A model generated the notes under the pieces. It was given only the letters and a program-made list of their open reading frames with translations, was not told the DNA's origin and searched no databases. Made by a program: the position numbers and the translations under genes. This document shows, one piece after another, positions 1 to 4,733 of a stretch of DNA of 5,798 bases (position 1 is its first letter; every line of letters starts with the position of its first letter). The stretch is taken from the NCBI GenBank assembly GCA_021824385.1, contig JAKAKU010000053.1:1-5798 (forward strand), read 5' to 3'. The stretch comes from a bacterium. Its GTDB lineage: Bacteria > Patescibacteriota > Microgenomatia > UBA8517.

Positions 1-87
1 CAACTTGAGCAAAACGCAAATAAATTTCACGGAACAATACTAAAGCCAGTTTTTGTTCCGAAAAACGAGAATACAGAAGCAATTTAG
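1..87 (+). CDS. C-terminal tail of a possible rightward gene (partial, unrecognised)
   Basis: Frame 1 is open from the window edge for 28 codons and ends at TAG 85-87; the other two plus-strand frames close within the first 45 bases. The visible tail reads QLEQNANKFHG, then continues to end in NENTEAI. It has no recognisable motif. A GC hairpin with a T-rich tail follows 9 bases after the stop (97-117), as expected at the end of a transcription unit, which is the main support. A 28-codon open stretch can arise by chance, so this is tentative. Most of the gene would lie to the left of the window. Confidence 0.35.
   Translation, partial: QLEQNANKFHGTILKPVFVPKNENTEAI
30..60. repeat. Perfect 8-bp inverted repeat CGGAACAA / TTGTTCCG
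   Basis: The arms are at 30-37 and 53-60 with a 15-nt loop. There is no T-run after it on the plus strand (AAAAACGAG follows). On the minus strand it is followed by TGAAATTTATTT, a poor U-tract. It could therefore be a weak terminator for the leftward gene ending at 116, an RNA-processing hairpin, or simply part of the coding tail it sits in. The GAAC and GTTC cores are too far apart for a Gram-positive LexA box. Confidence 0.4.
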
Positions 88-96
88 GTAGGCACC

Positions 97-117
97 ACCC
101 CCACGCCAAGGGGTTTT
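97..117 (+). terminator. Weak intrinsic terminator
   Basis: ACCCC at 97-101 pairs with GGGGT at 110-114 around an 8-nt loop, followed by TTTATT. The stem is only 5 bp, but it is GC-rich and well placed, 9 nt after the TAG at 85-87. In the minus direction no T-run follows, so it would serve only the rightward gene. The T-run overlaps the stop codon of the convergent leftward gene. Confidence 0.4.
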
Positions 118-493
118 ATTTCAAAATATATCTTCTAAAGAAGTAGACTAAGGCTCCACCTGAAACAAGCATCGTTATTGCACCAACAATGTCTTCAGTT
201 TGTCTTACCTTTCGCTGATGCGTGAGCTGCGTTACACAATCTGCTTTTGTTTGACGAGCCGCTCCTTCATCTACGACGGGAGCTGTTTTACCTCCTTCAA
301 GCGGAGCAGGCACTGGCATTGCATATGGCGGTTGGTCGCATTTTGTTTCCTCATATGAATCGAGCGGGTACTGATCAAAGGTGAGAAGCTTCACCGCAGT
401 TCGGGTGCCTTGTGCAAACCCTACAATAAGAAGTATGACTCCAATAACAAACAAGAGATTGGTAAAAATTGCTTTGATCGTTTCTGGTTTCAT
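116..493 (-). CDS. Small two-TM membrane protein with a cysteine pair, unknown function
   Basis: From ATG 493 this is a 125-aa protein beginning MKPETIK. A strongly hydrophobic segment spans about residues 8-28 (AIFTNLLFVIGVILLIVGFA) and a second about 102-119. Between them is a roughly 70-residue polar loop with a proline-rich part (PPYAMPVPAP) and exactly two cysteines, C52 and C86. Positive residues at both ends (K2, K7; R120, R121, K125) suggest that both termini are cytoplasmic and the loop faces outward, where C52 and C86 could form a disulfide; this is inference. An in-frame ATG at 508 would add five residues. It has no ribosome binding site and overlaps the extended -10 element, so I prefer 493. 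No known domain recognised. The architecture resembles small conserved membrane proteins I recall from Patescibacteria, but that is memory, not a search. Existence is likely; function unknown. Confidence 0.75.
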   Translation of the reverse strand: MKPETIKAIFTNLLFVIGVILLIVGFAQGTRTAVKLLTFDQYPLDSYEETKCDQPPYAMPVPAPLEGGKTAPVVDEGAARQTKADCVTQLTHQRKVRQTEDIVGAITMLVSGGALVYFFRRYILK

Positions 494-498
494 AATTA

Positions 499-507
499 AA
501 TATACCA
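499..507 (-). promoter_or_regulatory. Extended -10 promoter, probably leaderless, for the two-TM gene
   Basis: On the minus strand TGGTATATT runs from 507 to 499: TG, one base, then TATATT (5 of 6 matches to TATAAT). No -35 hexamer is visible at 16-18 bp, as is acceptable for an extended -10 element. Six to seven bases downstream is the A of ATG 493, so the transcript would start at or next to the start codon. That agrees with the absence of a Shine-Dalgarno sequence. Read by eye. Confidence 0.45.
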
Positions 508-513
508 TATACT
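508..513 (+). promoter_or_regulatory. Possible -10 box for the 86-aa gene
   Basis: TATACT at 508-513 matches the -10 consensus in 5 of 6 positions and would place a start near 520, giving a leader of about 29 nt that includes the AAGGAG site. No acceptable -35 was found at 16-18 bp. It abuts the oppositely oriented -10 at 499-507, so the two divergent promoters would compete for polymerase. Weak call. Confidence 0.25.
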
Positions 514-534
514 GACGACAGAATTTTGGTGACT

Positions 535-540
535 AAGGAG
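535..540 (+). promoter_or_regulatory. Ribosome binding site AAGGAG deciding a GTG start
   Basis: AAGGAG lies 8 nt before GTG 549, optimal spacing. It fixes the start of the 86-aa gene on a GTG codon and shows that this genome uses Shine-Dalgarno initiation alongside apparently leaderless starts. Confidence 0.7.
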
Positions 541-548
541 ACTTTTTT

Positions 549-809
549 GTGGACCGTGCGAAAGCGATTGATATTCAAAATCGCATTGTATTAAAACGTG
601 CACTGTTGGTGAGAATGAGAAAGTCTGTTCATGAAGGCGGTTTTGTCGTATTGTGTGATACCAAAGGGCTTTCAGAGGAACTTCCTTTTGTACCCGCCAA
701 CTACTGTAATATTTTAAAGCAGGCAATTGAGGATGCAGTTTCTGAAGTGAGTTGTTGGGCGCAAAGAGTGGGAAAAGAAATTTATATAGTTGTTCAAATT
801 GTAAATTGA
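549..809 (+). CDS. 86-aa hypothetical protein, soluble, unknown function
   Basis: The gene starts at GTG 549, supported by AAGGAG at 535-540, and ends at TGA 807-809. The predicted protein (MDRAKAIDIQNRIVLKR...) has a basic N-terminal region of about 30 residues that is likely helical (KRALLVRMRK). A short hydrophobic strand (GGFVVLCDT) follows, then a helix (ILKQAIEDAVSEVSCW) and a C-terminal strand (EIYIVVQIVN). This alpha/beta pattern suggests a small folded cytoplasmic protein. There is no signal peptide, membrane span or motif that I recognise. It is divergent from the two-TM gene across a 55-bp gap and convergent with the 159-aa gene, so it is probably transcribed alone. The strong ribosome binding site and terminator at its stop argue that it is a real gene. 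Confidence 0.65.
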   Translation: MDRAKAIDIQNRIVLKRALLVRMRKSVHEGGFVVLCDTKGLSEELPFVPANYCNILKQAIEDAVSEVSCWAQRVGKEIYIVVQIVN

Positions 810-843
810 TGGGCGCTCGTTGGTGGGCGCCCATATTCCTTTT
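809..843. terminator. Shared bidirectional terminator between convergent genes
   Basis: ATGGGCGC at 809-816 pairs perfectly with GCGCCCAT at 827-834 around a 10-nt loop. On the plus strand it is followed by ATTCCTTTT. The left arm begins on the last base of the TGA of the rightward 86-aa gene. The stop of the leftward 159-aa gene (842-844) lies only 7 bases from the right arm. On the minus strand the tail is CAATTTACAATTT, weaker. One hairpin therefore most likely ends both convergent transcripts, more efficiently for the rightward one. Confidence 0.7.
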
Positions 844-1321
844 AGCTGTACTGATTATAAAACCACGGCTGAGTTTTTTTGTAGTACTTCAAGTCAAGCT
901 CAAGCTGGTGAAATGATAATTCAGTTATTTCGGGATTGAACTGAATATCTGCTTTTGCACACACCCGAGCCAATACTGCTGCTTCATTCGACAAGAGCGT
1001 CATTTCCGTGGCTTCACTTCCAAAGTAGTCTGCCTTTGCTCGAAAATATCGTGAAACGACGGCCACTCGATGGTTCGCAGAAAAGTGATAATAGGCAACT
1101 ATCGGAAAAGCCCATGAAATCTGAACAAACATTTGATGTTGTTCTTCATTTGCGAAGTATCCAACTCCTTCACTGAGTCCCATCAATATTCGGTCGTAGA
1201 GTGCCTCTTGTGGCCCATTCCATGGTGCAAAATTGACTAACACCGACCTACTCGTCTTATCGTACATATCTAAGACATACTCTATGTCTTTACCACTTCT
1301 TATCCAATGACCATCAGACAT
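842..1321 (-). CDS. 159-aa hypothetical protein, aromatic-rich, unknown function
   Basis: I start this gene at ATG 1321 (MSDGHWIRSG), because GAGG lies 6 nt upstream and a complete promoter precedes it. A longer frame from TTG 1384 would place its first codons inside the -35 and -10 boxes and is rejected. The protein is soluble with no signal peptide. It is rich in aromatic residues, including the stretches VLVNFAPWN, FVQISWAFPIVAYYHF and a C-terminal LKYYKKTQPWFYNQYS. The central segment, about residues 80-100, is hydrophobic but broken by H and Q, so it looks like a buried core rather than a membrane span. No catalytic or DNA-binding motif is apparent. A perfect palindrome over its promoter suggests that it is regulated. 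It could be an autoregulator or a target of another factor; nothing in the protein itself decides this. Confidence 0.65.
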   Translation of the reverse strand: MSDGHWIRSGKDIEYVLDMYDKTSRSVLVNFAPWNGPQEALYDRILMGLSEGVGYFANEEQHQMFVQISWAFPIVAYYHFSANHRVAVVSRYFRAKADYFGSEATEMTLLSNEAAVLARVCAKADIQFNPEITELSFHQLELDLKYYKKTQPWFYNQYS

Positions 1322-1327
1322 GCCACA

Positions 1328-1333
1328 CCTCTC
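1328..1333 (-). promoter_or_regulatory. Ribosome binding site GAGAGG deciding the ATG 1321 start
   Basis: On the minus strand GAGAGG is followed by 6 nt and then ATG 1321. It selects the 159-aa start over the upstream TTG at 1384. Confidence 0.65.
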
Positions 1334-1341
1334 TTTTATAG

Positions 1342-1370
1342 ATACCTGATAGCCGAATAATATCAGGTAT
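1342..1370. promoter_or_regulatory. Perfect 10-bp inverted repeat over the promoter: probable operator
   Basis: ATACCTGATA at 1342-1351 and TATCAGGTAT at 1361-1370 are exact reverse complements, separated by 9 bp. On the minus strand the left arm runs into the TGATATTAT extended -10 (1357-1365), and the predicted transcription start near 1350 falls in the other arm. Only one arm would be transcribed, so an RNA hairpin is less likely than a DNA site for a dimeric regulator blocking polymerase. The regulator is unknown. The sequence is neither the E. coli (CTGT-N8-ACAG) nor the Gram-positive (GAAC-N4-GTTC) LexA box. Confidence 0.6.
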
Positions 1371-1384
1371 ATACTATTTATCAA
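1357..1384 (-). promoter_or_regulatory. Sigma70-type promoter of the 159-aa gene
   Basis: On the minus strand TTGATA (1384-1379, 5 of 6 to TTGACA) is followed after 16 bp by TATTAT (1362-1357, 5 of 6 to TATAAT), with a TG one base before it (extended -10). Transcription would begin near 1350 and leave a leader of about 28 nt carrying the GAGAGG site. It is the best-formed promoter in the window. Confidence 0.6.
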
Positions 1385-1408
1385 ATCTACATCTTGGTTT
1401 TTGATCTC

Positions 1409-1437
1409 TTGACTTCGGTTTTTGTTTGGTTTATTTT
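1409..1437 (+). promoter_or_regulatory. Promoter of the 96-aa gene and dinB, predicted leaderless
   Basis: TTGACT at 1409-1414 (5 of 6) and TATTTT at 1432-1437 (4 of 6) are spaced by 17 bp. The expected start, 6-7 nt past the -10, is 1443-1444, exactly the ATG of the 96-aa gene. No Shine-Dalgarno sequence precedes that ATG, which supports a leaderless mRNA. No LexA-like inverted repeat lies in or near the boxes, so SOS control of the polymerase is not visible here. Confidence 0.45.
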
Positions 1438-1442
1438 AAAGT

Positions 1443-1733
1443 ATGTCCACCCAAACAATATCCGAAGGAGCGGGATACTCTTCATTTAAAATTAGCGAGC
1501 CGGTATCGGTTATTTGTGAACATAATGCCCTCCCCGCTTTTGTCGTTCCTCAAAAAGTTATTTGGAAAAATCGAGAATATACGGTCAAAAAACTTGGGCT
1601 TCATCACGTCTTCCGTGAAGGGAAAACACTCTTTCATGTGTTTTCAGTGGCTACTGAAACACTTTTTATGCGGCTTGTCTTAAACACCGACACCTTGTTT
1701 TGGAAGCTTGAGGAAATCGGAGATGCAATTTAA
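1443..1733 (+). CDS. 96-aa protein of unknown function coupled to the DinB polymerase
   Basis: This complete small gene begins at ATG 1443 and ends at TAA 1731-1733, overlapping the dinB start (ATG 1723) by 11 nt in another frame, so the two are co-transcribed and probably translationally coupled. The N-terminal third is polar and serine-rich. The remainder is a run of likely beta strands with regularly placed aromatics: KVIWKNREYTVKKLG (about 38-52), then LHHVFREGKTLFHVFSV (about 53-69), then FMRLVLNTDTLFWKLEEI (about 75-92). This pattern (W-x-N-R-x-Y-x-V, then F-x-V, x-R-L-x-L-x-T, W-x-L-E-E) is reminiscent of the small DUF6504-type proteins near Y-family polymerases in Actinobacteria. That is a similarity of pattern and context judged by eye, not an alignment. 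It has no UmuD-like protease residues or cleavage site. Probable role: accessory to the polymerase or DNA repair; unproven. Confidence 0.75.
   Translation: MSTQTISEGAGYSSFKISEPVSVICEHNALPAFVVPQKVIWKNREYTVKKLGLHHVFREGKTLFHVFSVATETLFMRLVLNTDTLFWKLEEIGDAI
1710..1714 (+). promoter_or_regulatory. Ribosome binding site GAGGA inside the 96-aa gene, deciding the dinB start
   Basis: GAGGA at 1710-1714 is followed by 8 nt and then ATG 1723. It sits within the codons of the 96-aa gene and supports ATG 1723 over the in-frame TTG at 1708, which would overlap the site itself. Confidence 0.6.
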
Positions 1734-2961
1734 CTCAACTCCTCCAACGGTCATGCATATCGACCTGAATGCATGCTTTGCTTCAGTTGAACAACAAGCC
1801 AACCCCCTCCTGCGTGGTAAGCCCGTTGCGGTTGCTGCATACCCCACCGCAAATGGTTGTATTCTGGCCGCCTCGTATGAAGCCAAGCGCATGGGAGTTA
1901 AAACTGGCATGCGGGTGAAAGATGGAAAACTCTTTTGCCCAAAGATGATAGTCTTGGGGCCCGACCCCCATAAATATCGCCATGTTCACCGCGCTTTTAG
2001 GAAGCTTTTGAAAAACTACACTTGGGACTTTGTTCCAAAATCCATCGACGAATTTGTGCTTCACTTTGAGAAAACACTCCCTATGCACAACAAAACCATG
2101 ATGGAGCTGGGAGCTGAAATTAAGGCGCGTATAAAAACTGATATTGGTGACGCTCTTACCGTGTCAGTCGGTATTGGCCCCAACCGTTTTTTGGCAAAAA
2201 CTGGCGCAAATCTTACGAAGCCCGATGGCCTCGACACGATTGACGTCACCAATTACGAACAAATTTTTAAAAAAATGGCACTCACTGACTTAACGGGAAT
2301 TAAGGAACGAAATGCCGCTCGTCTCAATTCTTTGGGTATTTTTACGGTGTGGGATTTTTATGAAGCTCCCGTGTGGAAGCTCAAAGCCGCGTTTGAAAGT
2401 GTAAATGGCTATTATTGGCATATGCGTTTGCATGGCTATGAAATTGATCGGGTGGAATTTGGTCGGAGAAGTTATGGCAATAGTTATGCACTCCCCAAAC
2501 CGTTTGTGAGTGTCTCCGATTTGTCTCCCCTTCTTTCAAAATTGGTTACCAAAATGAGTGCGCGCGTGCGCAAGGCCAATCTCGCTGCACGAGGAATTCA
2601 TTTGTCTATTTGGTATCGCGATGGAGCGGTGTATCACCGAGGATATAAAACAGAGCGGGACTTACGGAGCACCTCTGACTTTTACGAAGCGGCAATGGTT
2701 GTTCTCAAAGAGTCTCCCAAAAAGCCGGTCAGAAATTTAGCCGTGTCTTCTTTTAATTTGCGCCCATTCTCCCCCATTCAAGGAGAACTTTTTTGTGACC
2801 TTACCAAAACACTGTCCCTGACCGCCGCGTGTGACAATCTCAATACTCGATATGGAAGCTACACCATTACTCCGGCACGCGTGCTCCCTGCAAAACAAAA
2901 CATTCCCGATCGTATTGCATTTGGAAATGTAAAAGAGTTAGAAGAAATGATGCAAAACTAA
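1723..2961 (+). CDS. dinB: Y-family DNA polymerase (DinB/Pol IV type)
   Basis: A low-fidelity translesion DNA polymerase that copies past damaged bases in the cytoplasm. From ATG 1723 it is 412 aa, slightly longer than E. coli DinB. The palm begins with HIDLNACFASVEQ: D14 is the first metal ligand and F19 the steric gate that excludes ribonucleotides. SIDEF supplies D109 and E110. Y52 and R56 of ASYEAKRMG fit the nucleotide-binding fingers. VSVGIGPNRFLAKTGANLTK (147-166) and LTDLTGIKERNAARLNSLGI (187-206) are the conserved palm/thumb stretches, the latter a helix-hairpin-helix. The little finger starts near residue 247 (RRSYGNSYALP). A QGELF stretch at 353-357 is a partial match to a sliding-clamp-binding motif. 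All catalytic residues are intact. The 96-aa gene precedes it with an 11-nt overlap. Its stop overlaps the convergent pepF stop. DinB versus UmuC subfamily is not settled by eye, but no UmuD partner is present. Confidence 0.95.
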   Translation: MQFNSTPPTVMHIDLNACFASVEQQANPLLRGKPVAVAAYPTANGCILAASYEAKRMGVKTGMRVKDGKLFCPKMIVLGPDPHKYRHVHRAFRKLLKNYTWDFVPKSIDEFVLHFEKTLPMHNKTMMELGAEIKARIKTDIGDALTVSVGIGPNRFLAKTGANLTKPDGLDTIDVTNYEQIFKKMALTDLTGIKERNAARLNSLGIFTVWDFYEAPVWKLKAAFESVNGYYWHMRLHGYEIDRVEFGRRSYGNSYALPKPFVSVSDLSPLLSKLVTKMSARVRKANLAARGIHLSIWYRDGAVYHRGYKTERDLRSTSDFYEAAMVVLKESPKKPVRNLAVSSFNLRPFSPIQGELFCDLTKTLSLTAACDNLNTRYGSYTITPARVLPAKQNIPDRIAFGNVKELEEMMQN

Positions 2962-4733
2962 ATTTGTTTTGAAAGTTTTGTTTCTTCCTCAACAAGCTCC
3001 GCTATCACTTGTAACCCTTCTTCCCAAAAGCTCTTTTTTGAAATATCTACGCCTACTTTTTTTAGCAAGTTAACCGGGTAGTCACTGTCGCCTGCTTTAA
3101 GAAGTTCTATATATTTGGGAGTAAAGTCGGCGGGATTTTTTTGATAAAGCTTATACAAGGAAAGCGCCAAGAGTTCGCCAAAAGCATAGGCGTATACATA
3201 GCCCGGGGTATGTATAAAATGAGGAATATAGCTCCACCAGCCTTTGTAGTTGTCGGTTAATGTTACACTCTTCCCAAACATGGCACGCTGTGTTGTTATC
3301 CAGGCGTCACTGATGTCTTCGTAGGTAAGCTCTCCTTCTCTCCGCTTGGTGTGCACGATGTCTTCAAAACAGTGCATTGATATTTGTCGAAAAACGGTTG
3401 CAATCATGCTGTCGATTTTTTGGGTGAGAAGGGTAAGTTTTTCTTTGGGATTTGTAAGCTTATTCATAAGCTCATGGAATACAATCATCTCACCGAAAGT
3501 TGAAGCCATTTCTTGTGTGACGAGGGGCATGTGAAGGCCATAATCTCCTTGTGTTTTGCCAGCCAAATATTGGTGCAGACCATGTCCGAGCTCGTGGGCA
3601 AGCGTCATCACATCATCGGGCCGCTTCATATAGTTTGTGAGAATATACGGATGGGCCGCGGAAACAGTTGACGCACAAAAAGCTCCTCCACGTTTGTTTG
3701 GCAAAAGCGCGGCATGAATGTAATTTTCCTCAAAAAATCCGTCAATAACATCGCCCGCTTCAGCACTAAACTGACGATATGCATTTCTGACGAGTTGGGA
3801 GCCTTCGCTCCATGGTATTTCTGATGGTTTTGTAAATACGAGTGGCGCATATCGATCATATTCATAGAGCGTCTCGAGTTTTAATAATTTCTTTTTGAGT
3901 CTGTAATGTTTGGAAACAATATCGTAACGCGCAGTAACGCTTGTTACGAGGCTTGAAACAATATCATCTGAGACTTTGTTCGCAAGGTTACGACTTGTGA
4001 GCCAATTTTTGTATCCACGCCGTTTGTCTTCCATCATTTTGTCTGCGACCAATGTATTAAAAATATGACTAAGCTCCATTTTGCGACCAAACAGTGTTTT
4101 GGTAACCGACTCCGCACTCTGCTTACGTACGTGTCGTTTATCGTTTGAAACTAAACTCAAAATTTCTGACTGGGTAAGACTCTTGCCTTTGTATTCATAT
4201 TGAAGTGTTGACGTAAGTTGTGTAAAAAGCCTACTCCAACTGCTTGACCCAGTTATGTCTTTTTCCAAAATCACTTCCTCAATATCTTCTTTGAGTGTAT
4301 AAGGCGCAAATTGGCGTTTATACGATAAATAATGTGCATACACTGGGTTGTTAATTTGTTGCAAAATAGTTTGTGCCTTTTTTTCAGAAAGCCCTTTCCA
4401 TTCAATTCCAAAAAACAACATGCTTTTTGAGATCTCTGCTTCCCACTCAACTATTTTTTGCTGCAAAATACCGTACTCAGGCTTTATGGTATCTGTCGTT
4501 GCGAGAAGCATTGCAAATGATGCAACTTTGCCGGCCTTTTCATTTAGTTTTTGCAGTATATCGAGCAGTTTTTCGATTTCGTTAGCTGACAAACTTGCGA
4601 TTCTCCCTTTATATTTCTTTTGAAGAGCCGTGTATTTTTTGCTGAGTTCCACTATATCGGTTGCGATTTGGGGATCGGAATCTGAAGCATAAAAGCGAGT
4701 CAAATCCCAAACTGGTAACGATTCTTTTTTCAC
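2958..4733 (-). CDS. pepF: Oligoendopeptidase F, M3-family zinc metallopeptidase
   Basis: A cytoplasmic zinc peptidase that cuts oligopeptides, probably for peptide turnover. At 591 aa it has the usual length of about 600. The N-terminus (LPVWDLTRFYASD) is the typical PepF opening. A helical N-terminal lobe covers roughly residues 20-200. The M3 catalytic lobe carries KRGGAF and HPYILTNYM, then TLAHELGHGLHQY: H380 and H384 bind zinc and E381 is the general base. E408 in VTQEMASTFGE is the third zinc ligand, 28 residues after H380 as expected. The late motif IPHFIHTPGYVYAYAFGE (503-520) holds the substrate-binding His and Tyr residues; GY replaces the more usual FY. There is no signal peptide. 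The start is GTG 4733 within a GTGA overlap with gpmI, and no Shine-Dalgarno sequence is evident, so translation probably depends on coupling. The TAG stop at 2958-2960 overlaps the dinB end. Confidence 0.95.
   Translation of the reverse strand: MKKESLPVWDLTRFYASDSDPQIATDIVELSKKYTALQKKYKGRIASLSANEIEKLLDILQKLNEKAGKVASFAMLLATTDTIKPEYGILQQKIVEWEAEISKSMLFFGIEWKGLSEKKAQTILQQINNPVYAHYLSYKRQFAPYTLKEDIEEVILEKDITGSSSWSRLFTQLTSTLQYEYKGKSLTQSEILSLVSNDKRHVRKQSAESVTKTLFGRKMELSHIFNTLVADKMMEDKRRGYKNWLTSRNLANKVSDDIVSSLVTSVTARYDIVSKHYRLKKKLLKLETLYEYDRYAPLVFTKPSEIPWSEGSQLVRNAYRQFSAEAGDVIDGFFEENYIHAALLPNKRGGAFCASTVSAAHPYILTNYMKRPDDVMTLAHELGHGLHQYLAGKTQGDYGLHMPLVTQEMASTFGEMIVFHELMNKLTNPKEKLTLLTQKIDSMIATVFRQISMHCFEDIVHTKRREGELTYEDISDAWITTQRAMFGKSVTLTDNYKGWWSYIPHFIHTPGYVYAYAFGELLALSLYKLYQKNPADFTPKYIELLKAGDSDYPVNLLKKVGVDISKKSFWEEGLQVIAELVEEETKLSKQI

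Noticed and set aside
1322..1384. N-terminal extension of the 159-aa gene from TTG 1384
   Set aside because: The extra 21 codons cover the -35, -10 and palindrome, and a good ribosome binding site precedes ATG 1321.
1385..1442. SOS/LexA box upstream of the 96-aa gene and dinB
   Set aside because: No GAAC-N4-GTTC or CTGT-N8-ACAG arrangement is present; the nearby palindrome belongs to the divergent promoter.
1426..1683. Overlapping 85-codon plus-strand frame
   Set aside because: It is out of frame with the 96-aa gene that couples to dinB, lacks an initiation site and reads as low-quality sequence; a shadow frame.
1708..1722. dinB start at TTG 1708
   Set aside because: The GAGGA site at 1710-1714 would lie inside the coding sequence and is correctly spaced for ATG 1723.
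2953..2980. Intrinsic terminator at the dinB/pepF junction
   Set aside because: The only stem is 6 bp and mostly A-T, with no GC core, so it is unlikely to terminate by itself.
3626..3865. Small frames inside pepF and gpmI on either strand
   Set aside because: No initiation sites or motifs; they are explained by the two long, motif-bearing genes.
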